Assembly: GCA_934702165.1 (NCBI GenBank)
Contig: CAKUYG010000059.1
Coordinates: 1 to 11,209, forward strand
DNA: 11,209 bases
Direction of reading: 5' to 3'
From: an uncultured Bacteroidales bacterium
Lineage (GTDB): Bacteria > Bacteroidota > Bacteroidia > Bacteroidales > UBA932
How positions within the stretch are numbered: position 1 is the first letter of the stretch; each line of letters opens with the position of its first letter. The notes beneath the pieces were generated by a model. That model saw nothing but the letters and a program-made list of their open reading frames with translations. It was not told where the DNA came from and did not search any database. Position numbers and translations under genes: made by a program. Below are positions 1-5,864 of the stretch, in pieces.

Positions 1-2
1 AG

Positions 3-977
3 ACAGAACTGCTTCCGCTCTCCGGGAGCGCCCGCAAATACTACAGAATCAGCGGCGAAGGCGGCACGGTCATCGGCTGCATAGGCACGAACCCGGCCGA
101 GAACAGAGCATTCCTCACCATTGACGCGAAGTTCCGTGAAGCGGGCCTGCATGCCCCGGAAGTTTACGCTGTCTCCCCTGACGGGATGGCCTATATCCAG
201 GAAGACCTCGGCGACGGGCAGCTGTTCTCGCTTCTGCGCCCCGGCATCGCAAAAGGCAGCTTCACAGGAGAGCAGATGGACTGGCTCCACGACACGATTG
301 CCCTGCTGCCGGCAGTACAGTTCAAGGTAGGTGAGGGCATGGACTGGAGCGTATGTTTCCCCGACAGGGAGTTCAATGCACGGATGGTCAACTTCGACCT
401 GAGCTATTTCAAATACGATTTCCTGAAACTCACCGGGCTGGAGTTTGACGAGATCCGCCTCCAGGATGACTTTGACCGGCTGCGTGACGATTCCCTCGAT
501 TTTGAAGGCGACACGTTCATGTACAGGGACTTCCAGGCACGCAACATCATGATAAAGGACGGCGAGCCGTGCTTCATCGACTTCCAGGGCGGTCGCAGGG
601 GTCCGGTACAGTACGACCTCGCTTCGTTCCTCTGGAACGCCGGCACCCACTTCTCCCCTGCTCTGCGCTCAGAGCTTGAAGCCGTGTACATCAAGGCTTT
701 GCAGGAATACACCAGGGTCGATGAGGACGAATTCAGACGCAAATACCGGCTGATCACCCTCGTCCGCCTGCTGCAGGAGTTCGGGGCATACGGGTTCCGT
801 GGCCTTGTCGAGCGCAAGCAGCTCTTCATCGACTGCATCCCGACGGCGCTCGGCTGCATCCGTGAGCTCACACAAGAGCCGTTCAGACGCTACCCGTACC
901 TCAACTCCGTACTGCGCCGCCTGTGCGAAGACTGGGACGGACGCACCATCCTCCCCGGAGTCAAGATCAGCCTTTGA
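3..977 (+). CDS. AmgK-like sugar kinase (aminoglycoside phosphotransferase fold), 5' end missing
   Basis: The frame is open from the left edge, so the gene begins outside the window; 324 residues are visible, and about 10-25 are probably missing judging from the usual length of the family. An ATG at base 186 is internal: conserved sequence (SGSARKYYRI, then TNPAENRAFL) precedes it. Kinase motifs are clear, counting from base 3: the Brenner-type catalytic loop YRDFQARNIMI with Asp176 and Asn181, and the metal-binding IDFQGG with Asp193, followed by the typical GPVQYDLAS. The family (COG3178, near AmgK) phosphorylates N-acetylmuramic acid and/or GlcNAc at the anomeric carbon in cytoplasmic cell-wall recycling. 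A MurU-like nucleotidyltransferase two genes downstream supports that role. Assignment to the phosphotransferase family is firm; the exact sugar is inferred. Some members of this broad family act on other small molecules. Confidence 0.85.
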   Translation, partial: TELLPLSGSARKYYRISGEGGTVIGCIGTNPAENRAFLTIDAKFREAGLHAPEVYAVSPDGMAYIQEDLGDGQLFSLLRPGIAKGSFTGEQMDWLHDTIALLPAVQFKVGEGMDWSVCFPDREFNARMVNFDLSYFKYDFLKLTGLEFDEIRLQDDFDRLRDDSLDFEGDTFMYRDFQARNIMIKDGEPCFIDFQGGRRGPVQYDLASFLWNAGTHFSPALRSELEAVYIKALQEYTRVDEDEFRRKYRLITLVRLLQEFGAYGFRGLVERKQLFIDCIPTALGCIRELTQEPFRRYPYLNSVLRRLCEDWDGRTILPGVKISL

Positions 978-978
978 G

Positions 979-1040
979 AGTTTCGGTTGTAATAGAAACT
1001 TTTTCTATATTTGCGGAAAGTTTCGGTTATGACAGAAAAC
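979..1040 (+). repeat. Tandem imperfect 20-bp dyads flanking the ATPase promoter and covering its start codon
   Basis: Two copies of a dyad lie exactly 40 bp apart: GTTTCGGTTGTAATAGAAAC at 980-999 and GTTTCGGTTATGACAGAAAA at 1020-1039. They match at 16 of 20 positions, or 17 of 21 with the preceding A. In each, 7 of 10 positions pair across the centre of symmetry. The -7 box lies between them and the second copy contains the ATPase ATG. Forty bp is near four helical turns, so proteins on both copies would face roughly the same side. This looks like a double operator; the binding protein is unknown. Copy 1 is followed by TTTTT and could also be read as a weak terminator, but its stem is too AT-rich to be convincing. 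Confidence 0.6.
987..1013 (+). promoter_or_regulatory. Bacteroidota-type promoter for the ATPase gene
   Basis: TATATTTG at 1006-1013 matches the Bacteroidota -7 consensus TAnnTTTG exactly. A possible -33 TTG lies at 987-989, but the 16-base gap is shorter than the usual 19-21, so only the -7 box is well supported. The box ends 15 bases before the ATG at 1029, a normal short leader. An in-frame TTG inside this box (1011) should not be taken as the start codon. Confidence 0.65.
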
Positions 1041-2327
1041 ATCGAGAACCTTTCGCGTTACAATCCGTGGAACGGGAACAACATCGCATCAGGATTCAGA
1101 CGTGATGATTATTTACGGAAAATATCCGCTTTCACCGGAAACAATCTGGTGAAAGTGCTCACAGGTCAGCGCCGCGTCGGGAAGAGCTACATCCTCAGGC
1201 AAGTCGTGATGGATCTGGTCGCCAGCGGCATAGATGACCGGAACATCTTGTTCATCAGCAAGGAGTTTTCGAGCTTTGATTTTCTTGAAACGAATAAAGA
1301 GCTTGACGACCTCATCAAAGAATACCATACAGAACTGAGCCCCTCCGGCAAGACATATATTTTCATTGATGAAGTCCAGAATATAGAGGGCTGGGAAAAA
1401 AGCGTAAACTCGCTGTCCCAGGATTTTTCCTCTCCATGCGAAGTGTTCATCAGCGGTTCAAACTCAAAGATGCTGTCCGGCGAACTGGCTTCACTGCTTT
1501 CCGGCCGATATGTTGAATTGGAGGTTTTTCCCCTCTCCTACATCGAATGGATCGGAATCACCGCAAGAGAGTCCGGACAGAAATCATACGGAGAATACCT
1601 GCAAGAAGGCGGACTTCCCGAATTGACACATCTGGGCACAGCGGAAGTCAAAAGGAACTACATATCAAGTTTGAGGGATACCATACTTTTGCGCGACATA
1701 ATCTCGCGCTTCAAGATACGGGATGCCAGAACCCTTGAAGATCTGTTTGTATATCTTGTGAACAATGCCACCAAGCTCTTCACGCCCAATTCAATAGTGC
1801 GCTTTTATAAAGGGAAGGGAAAATCCGTCAACTACGAGACAGTGGCGACATACCTCGGTTACCTTGCCGACACTTACCTGGTCCACAAGGCCGAAAGATA
1901 CAACATTCAAGGAAGAGAGGTCATAGCCGGGAACTGCAAATATTACATCAACGACCTGTCATTCCGGAATTATCTGTATCGGGGCTTTGCCTTCGGCTAC
2001 GGATATGAACTGGAGAACCTCATATATCTGGATTTGAGGCGGGCCGGATACGACGTTTATGTCGGGAACATCTCCAACACGATGGAGGAACGTCAACTGG
2101 AAGTGGATTTTGTCGGCATAACCGGTGACAAGAAGATATATGTCCAGGTCGCTTACAAAATGGATGACCCGGAAACAATGAGGCGTGAATACACTCCGTT
2201 GAGCCTCATAAAAGACAGTTATCCGAAATATGTCGTCACCATGGACGAGTTCAGATTCCCCAGCAACAACGGAATTACCCATGTTCAAGCGTGGGATTTC
2301 CAGAATGAATTAAAAAAACAAGCATGA
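1029..2327 (+). CDS. AAA+ family ATPase with C-terminal DUF4143 domain
   Basis: The protein has 432 residues from the ATG at 1029. This start is preferred over an in-frame TTG at 1011, which is part of the -7 box. Walker A is G46QRRVGKS53 and Walker B is IFIDE with Asp114-Glu115. A sensor-like FISGSNSKML and LSGRYVELEVFPLSY follow, typical of this ATPase group. The C-terminal part matches DUF4143 with a PD-(D/E)XK-like fold: LEVDFVG (Asp360), then IYVQVAYKM. The usual E-x-K is replaced by Q373-V-A, so nuclease activity is doubtful. These ATPases are common in many copies in Bacteroidales and their role is unknown. G+C is lower than in neighbours (25-30 of 60 in sampled rows against 37 of 60), which suggests transfer. 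Its stop overlaps the ATG of the next gene by 4 bp (ATGA), implying coupled translation. Confidence 0.9.
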   Translation: MTENIENLSRYNPWNGNNIASGFRRDDYLRKISAFTGNNLVKVLTGQRRVGKSYILRQVVMDLVASGIDDRNILFISKEFSSFDFLETNKELDDLIKEYHTELSPSGKTYIFIDEVQNIEGWEKSVNSLSQDFSSPCEVFISGSNSKMLSGELASLLSGRYVELEVFPLSYIEWIGITARESGQKSYGEYLQEGGLPELTHLGTAEVKRNYISSLRDTILLRDIISRFKIRDARTLEDLFVYLVNNATKLFTPNSIVRFYKGKGKSVNYETVATYLGYLADTYLVHKAERYNIQGREVIAGNCKYYINDLSFRNYLYRGFAFGYGYELENLIYLDLRRAGYDVYVGNISNTMEERQLEVDFVGITGDKKIYVQVAYKMDDPETMRREYTPLSLIKDSYPKYVVTMDEFRFPSNNGITHVQAWDFQNELKKQA

Positions 2328-3079
2328 CATCATATATAAAAACAGCCATGATCTTTGCGGCGGGGCTCGGGACGAGGCTCAGGCCCATCACCGACTCCAT
2401 GCCGAAGGCCCTTGTCAAAGTGGGCGGGGTGCCGATGCTTGAGAGGATTCTGCTCAAGATCAAAGACGCCGGAGTAAAAGATGTCGTAGTCAACGTCCAC
2501 CATTTCGCCTCGCAGATTGAGGATTTCCTCTCGGCTAACGCCGGCTTCGGGATGAAGATCGACATCTCCCGCGAGCCTGGGCAAGCCCTTGAGACCGGGG
2601 GCGGGATCCGCCACGCCGCACCGCTGCTCAAGGGATGCGGGCGTTTTCTCGTGCACAACGTGGACATGCTCAGCGACCTTGACCTGGACTGGTTTTTCTC
2701 TCAGGACGACCCGTCTTCGCTTGCGACGCTGCTTCTGACAGAATCCGATGATGCCGACCGCTACCTGCTCTTCGATGAGGAGATGCTGCTGCGCGGATGG
2801 ACAAATGTCCGCACCGGCGAGGTTCGCAGCCCTTTTGCGGACTTCGATCCCCTCTCCTGCCGGAAGTATTCGTTCTGCGGAATCCATCTCCTCTCCGAGA
2901 GAGCGCTCCGCATGATGGAAAAGTGGCCGGAGAAGTTCTCCATAATAGACTTCTACCTGGCCGCCTGCGCCATGGAAGAAATAAGGGGAGTTGTGGCCAG
3001 ACCTCTGAATATCATAGATATAGGCACTCCGGAGAAGCTCGCCGAAGCAGACACTCTCGTCCAAAAAGGAGCTTTTTGA
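2324..3079 (+). CDS. MurU-like sugar-1-phosphate nucleotidyltransferase
   Basis: A 251-residue cytoplasmic protein of the NTP-transferase (GT-A like) family. The nucleotide-binding signature A12AGLGTRLRP21 is followed by MPKALVKVGG with Lys28. The metal-binding aspartates are Asp114 in HNVDMLSD and Asp232 in IDIGTPEKL. Length and these motifs fit MurU, which joins UTP and MurNAc-1-phosphate to give UDP-MurNAc, bypassing de novo synthesis. The AmgK-like kinase upstream would supply its substrate. GDP-mannose or dTDP-glucose pyrophosphorylases share the N-terminal motif, so the sugar is inferred from context. The ATG at 2324 overlaps the ATPase stop; a second in-frame ATG at 2348 lies just before the conserved IFAAG and is an alternative start. 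No promoter is visible directly upstream, so it is probably co-transcribed with the ATPase. Confidence 0.8.
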   Translation: MTSYIKTAMIFAAGLGTRLRPITDSMPKALVKVGGVPMLERILLKIKDAGVKDVVVNVHHFASQIEDFLSANAGFGMKIDISREPGQALETGGGIRHAAPLLKGCGRFLVHNVDMLSDLDLDWFFSQDDPSSLATLLLTESDDADRYLLFDEEMLLRGWTNVRTGEVRSPFADFDPLSCRKYSFCGIHLLSERALRMMEKWPEKFSIIDFYLAACAMEEIRGVVARPLNIIDIGTPEKLAEADTLVQKGAF

Positions 3080-3087
3080 GACGAAGT

Positions 3088-3119
3088 CTTGCCATTGCGC
3101 TCTTTTTGACCTATATTTG
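3088..3119 (+). promoter_or_regulatory. Promoter of the adenine phosphoribosyltransferase gene
   Basis: A -7 box TATATTTG at 3112-3119 matches TAnnTTTG perfectly. A -33 element CTTG at 3088-3091 lies 20 bases upstream, the spacing expected for the Bacteroidota primary sigma factor. The element begins nine bases after the upstream stop codon and ends 24 bases before the ATG. No terminator is seen between the upstream gene and this promoter. Confidence 0.75.
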
Positions 3120-3143
3120 CAAGGTTGTTTTACCTCATCCCTT

Positions 3144-3668
3144 ATGAGCTTGGATAAATTGAAGCAGAATCTTCGGACTATCCCTGATTTTCCGAAGAAA
3201 GGTATCCTTTTTTATGACATCACCACCCTGTTCAAGAGTGCTGACTGCCTTGCCGAACTCAGCGACAGGCTCTATGACCTGTACAAGGACAAGGGCATAA
3301 CCAAGGTCGTCGGGATAGAGTCCAGAGGCTACATAATGGGGGCCATTTTGGCAGCGAGGCTCGGTGCAGGGTTCATACCCGTGCGCAAGGAGGGCAAGCT
3401 CCCGGCAGAGGTCTTCAAGGAAGAATACGAACTGGAGTACGGCAACGCAGCCATCGAGATCCACAAGGACGCCATCACTGAAGACGATGTGGTGCTTGTG
3501 CACGATGACCTGCTCGCCACGGGCGGCACGATGGAGGCGGCGCGCAGACTGGTGGAGAGAAACCACCCGAAATCCGTGTACCTCAACTGCATAATCGAGC
3601 TCATGGAACTCTCCGGCCGCAAGGCCTTCCCGTCCGATACGGAAATCACATCCATATTGCAACTGTAA
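3144..3668 (+). CDS. apt: Adenine phosphoribosyltransferase
   Basis: The protein has 174 residues, normal for Apt. It makes AMP and pyrophosphate from adenine and PRPP in the cytoplasm (purine salvage). The start region LRTIPDFPKKGILFYDITTL is characteristic of Apt, as is GIESRGYIMGA. The PRPP loop is VLVHDDLLATGGT (residues 117-129). RKEGKLPAEV matches the flexible loop near the active site. The ATG at 3144 is chosen; an in-frame TTG at 3117 lies in the -7 box and would add nine residues that do not belong to the family. The gene has its own promoter and a strong terminator. The two following genes encode a Tsx-like outer-membrane protein and a purine permease, which fits a salvage cluster. 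Confidence 0.95.
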   Translation: MSLDKLKQNLRTIPDFPKKGILFYDITTLFKSADCLAELSDRLYDLYKDKGITKVVGIESRGYIMGAILAARLGAGFIPVRKEGKLPAEVFKEEYELEYGNAAIEIHKDAITEDDVVLVHDDLLATGGTMEAARRLVERNHPKSVYLNCIIELMELSGRKAFPSDTEITSILQL

Positions 3669-3672
3669 CATA

Positions 3673-3704
3673 CAGGGCCTGCTGCACGCAGGCCCTGCCT
3701 TTTT
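3673..3704 (+). terminator. Rho-independent terminator after apt
   Basis: A perfect 10-bp stem CAGGGCCTGC / GCAGGCCCTG (3673-3682 and 3688-3697) with a five-base loop TGCAC is followed by CC and five T's (3700-3704). It starts four bases after the apt stop codon. It should end or reduce transcription before the Tsx-like gene. Confidence 0.88.
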
Positions 3705-3728
3705 GCTGACATTTTACCATATATAAAA

Positions 3729-4466
3729 ATGATGAAAAAAGTACTCATTGCGGCAGCTGTTGCCACAGCGTTCTTCGCTCAAGGAGCCAAGGCGCAGACC
3801 AACCTTCAGACTTTCTGGGACTTCGGTCGCGGTCATGTCACCACCACCCTCGAGGGCTACTACGGAGACAACTGGGGAGACACCTTCTTCTTCGTTGACT
3901 ACGACTACAACACCAAAAACTCCGACGGCAAGTTCATCGGCGTCAGCGGCAGCTACTTCGAGATCGCCCGCGGTCTCAACTTCTGGAAGAACACCTCACT
4001 GGCAGATCTCAGCGCGCATGTCGAGTACAACGGCGGCGTAGGCTTCGGCAGCCAGAACTTCCTCTTCGGCGCAGATTACCTCCTGCACAACGCCGACTAC
4101 TCCAACACTTTCAAGTTCTCCCTCATGTACAAGACCTTCAGCGGCAACGCCAGCAGCGACACCCCGCTCCAGTTCACCTTCGTATGGGGCATGAAGAACC
4201 TCTTCGGTGTGGACGGCCTCAATTTCAGCGGCTTCGCCGATATCTGGGGAGAGAACACCAAATACTGGTACGCCGACCCTGTAGATGATCAGGCTGAAGA
4301 AGGCAAGTTCATCTTCATCTCCGAGCCGCAGCTCTGGTACAACGTGGGCAAGCACTTCGGCGTCGACAACCTCAACATCGGCACCGAGATCGAGCTCAGC
4401 TACAACTTCGCGGGCAGCCACGGCTTCTACTGCCGTCCTTGCCTCGGTACCAAGTGGGTATTCTAA
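3729..4466 (+). CDS. DUF5020 family Tsx-like outer-membrane protein
   Basis: The protein has 245 residues with a classic Sec signal peptide (MMKKVLIAAAVATAFFAQG, likely cut after AKA, before QTN). The mature part is rich in aromatic residues and alternating strands, ending KWVF with a terminal Phe as in many outer-membrane barrels. The opening QTFWDFGRGHVTTTLEGYY and WGDTFFFVDYDY fit DUF5020, a family related to Tsx nucleoside channels. Role is inferred: diffusion of nucleosides or bases across the outer membrane, supported by the purine permease 12 bases downstream and apt upstream. Codons are almost all C-ending, which suggests high expression. The start may equally be the next codon (ATG at 3732). 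No consensus promoter was found between the apt terminator and this gene. Confidence 0.82.
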   Translation: MMKKVLIAAAVATAFFAQGAKAQTNLQTFWDFGRGHVTTTLEGYYGDNWGDTFFFVDYDYNTKNSDGKFIGVSGSYFEIARGLNFWKNTSLADLSAHVEYNGGVGFGSQNFLFGADYLLHNADYSNTFKFSLMYKTFSGNASSDTPLQFTFVWGMKNLFGVDGLNFSGFADIWGENTKYWYADPVDDQAEEGKFIFISEPQLWYNVGKHFGVDNLNIGTEIELSYNFAGSHGFYCRPCLGTKWVF

Positions 4467-4478
4467 CAGTGCCGCAAG

Positions 4479-5780
4479 ATGTCTCCATTCTTATGTAAAC
4501 TGTTCGGCTTCGACCCGAAGAAGAACAGCGTGCGTACCGAGATAGTCGCCGGTATCACCACCTTCCTCACGATGGCGTACATCCTCGCCGTCAACCCGGG
4601 AATCTTCAGCAACATCCAGGGCATGCCTAACGGCTCCGTATTCACAGCCACGGCCCTTGCCGCCATCGTCGGCACCCTCGTGATGTCCCTCTACGCCAAG
4701 AAGCCTTTCGGACTTGCTCCGGGCATGGGCCTCAACGCATTCTTCGTATTCACAGTGTGCCTGGGCATGGGCTACAGCTGGCAGTTCGCTCTGACAGCCA
4801 TCCTCATCGAGGGTATCATATTCATCATCCTCTCCGCCACCAAGGTACGTGAGATGATAGTGAACGCCATCCCGGCCTCGCTCAAGAACGCCATCGGCGC
4901 TGGTATCGGCCTGTACATCGCCTTCATCGGCCTGCAGAACGCCGGCATCATCGTCAACAATGACTCGACACTCGTCGGCCTCGGCGCCCTGGGCTCCAAG
5001 ACCAGCATCCTCTTCATCATCGGACTCTTCCTCACCGCCATCCTCGTGGTGCTCAAGGTCAAGGGCGGCATCCTCATCGGCATGCTCGTCACCACCCTTG
5101 TCGGCATCCCTATGGGCGTGACCAAGTTCGCCGGAGTGGTCTCTCTCCCGGAGTCCATCTCCCCGATCTTCTGCCAGTTCGAGTGGGGACAGATCCTGTC
5201 ATGGGACATGCTCGTGGTTGTATTCACCTTCCTGTTCATCGACATGTTCGACACCATCGGAACCGTAGTCGGCGTATCTGTGAAATCCGGCATGGTCGAC
5301 AAGGACGGACACGTGGACGGCATCAGCAAGATTCTCATGGCTGACGCTGTGGCCACCACAGCCGGAGCCTGCTTCGGAACTTCCACCACCACCACCTACA
5401 TCGAGAGCGCTTCAGGTGTAGCTGAAGGCGGCCGCACAGGACTCACCTCATTCGTGATCGCGCTGTGCTTCGCCATCGCCCTGCTCTTCTCTCCTGTGTT
5501 CCTCGCCATCCCGAGCGCGGCCACCGGAGCAGTACTCGTGATTGTGGGCGTGATGATGATGAGCCCTATCCGCAACATCGACTGGAACGACTACTCAGAG
5601 GCCATCCCTGCATTCGTCACCGCCGTCATGATGCCGCTCTCATACAGCATCGCACACGGCATCATGCTCGGTATGATCACCTACGTGGTCATCAAGGCCC
5701 TCACCGGCAAGATCAAGAACATCAGCGTGATGATGTGGATTCTCGCCGTGCTCTTCGTACTGAGGTACATCTTCATGTAG
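4479..5780 (+). CDS. NCS2/AzgA-PbuG type purine (adenine/hypoxanthine/guanine) permease
   Basis: The protein has 433 residues, the usual length, with about 12-14 hydrophobic segments and little outside them. Family signatures are FGFDPKKNSVRTEIVAGITT and LTMAYILAVNP at the N-terminus, then KPFGLAPGMGLNAFF. In the TM8 region it has DMFDTIGT (Asp255, Asp258), and in the TM10 region YIESASGVAEGGRTG (Glu309). Acidic residues in these two helices are central to substrate and proton coupling in this family. It should import purine bases across the inner membrane with protons. The exact base preference (adenine, hypoxanthine or guanine) is not readable, though apt nearby favours adenine. It follows the Tsx-like gene after 12 bases, so the two are very likely one transcript. 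A strong terminator follows. Confidence 0.93.
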   Translation: MSPFLCKLFGFDPKKNSVRTEIVAGITTFLTMAYILAVNPGIFSNIQGMPNGSVFTATALAAIVGTLVMSLYAKKPFGLAPGMGLNAFFVFTVCLGMGYSWQFALTAILIEGIIFIILSATKVREMIVNAIPASLKNAIGAGIGLYIAFIGLQNAGIIVNNDSTLVGLGALGSKTSILFIIGLFLTAILVVLKVKGGILIGMLVTTLVGIPMGVTKFAGVVSLPESISPIFCQFEWGQILSWDMLVVVFTFLFIDMFDTIGTVVGVSVKSGMVDKDGHVDGISKILMADAVATTAGACFGTSTTTTYIESASGVAEGGRTGLTSFVIALCFAIALLFSPVFLAIPSAATGAVLVIVGVMMMSPIRNIDWNDYSEAIPAFVTAVMMPLSYSIAHGIMLGMITYVVIKALTGKIKNISVMMWILAVLFVLRYIFM

Positions 5781-5802
5781 TTCCGTTCTGAACATCTATA
5801 TC

Positions 5803-5841
5803 TGATGCCGGCAGAAAAAATCCTGCCGGCATCATTTTTTT
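5803..5841 (+). terminator. Rho-independent terminator after the purine permease
   Basis: A perfect 12-bp stem TGATGCCGGCAG / CTGCCGGCATCA (5803-5814 and 5823-5834) with loop AAAAAATC is followed by seven T's (5835-5841). It closes the transport operon. An in-frame ATG at 5805 lies in the left arm and is not a start codon of the next gene. Confidence 0.93.
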
Positions 5842-5844
5842 CTG

Positions 5845-5852
5845 TAACTTTG
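5845..5852 (+). promoter_or_regulatory. -7 promoter box for the porin operon
   Basis: TAACTTTG at 5845-5852 fits TAnnTTTG exactly and begins four bases after the terminator T-run. The -33 position would fall in the right arm of the terminator stem (around 5822-5825, CCTG), which does not match TTTG, so only the -7 box is supported. The box ends 12 bases before the ATG at 5865, giving a very short leader. Confidence 0.68.
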
Positions 5853-5864
5853 CGGTTTGCAGAT

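Noticed and set aside
186..188. ATG at 186 as the start of the kinase
   Set aside because: Conserved family sequence continues upstream in frame to the window edge, so the gene is cut by the edge, not started here.
980..1005. Copy 1 of the dyad plus T-run as a terminator of the kinase gene
   Set aside because: The pairing arms GTTTC/GAAAC are short and AT-rich with a 10-base loop; two similar copies around a promoter fit an operator better.
2330..3064. Antisense frame of 244 codons opposite the MurU-like gene
   Set aside because: It mirrors the real gene almost exactly and has no motif; a shadow caused by codon bias.
3669..3728. Purine riboswitch before the transport genes
   Set aside because: The leader is only about 25 bases after the terminator, far too short for the three-way junction of a purine riboswitch.
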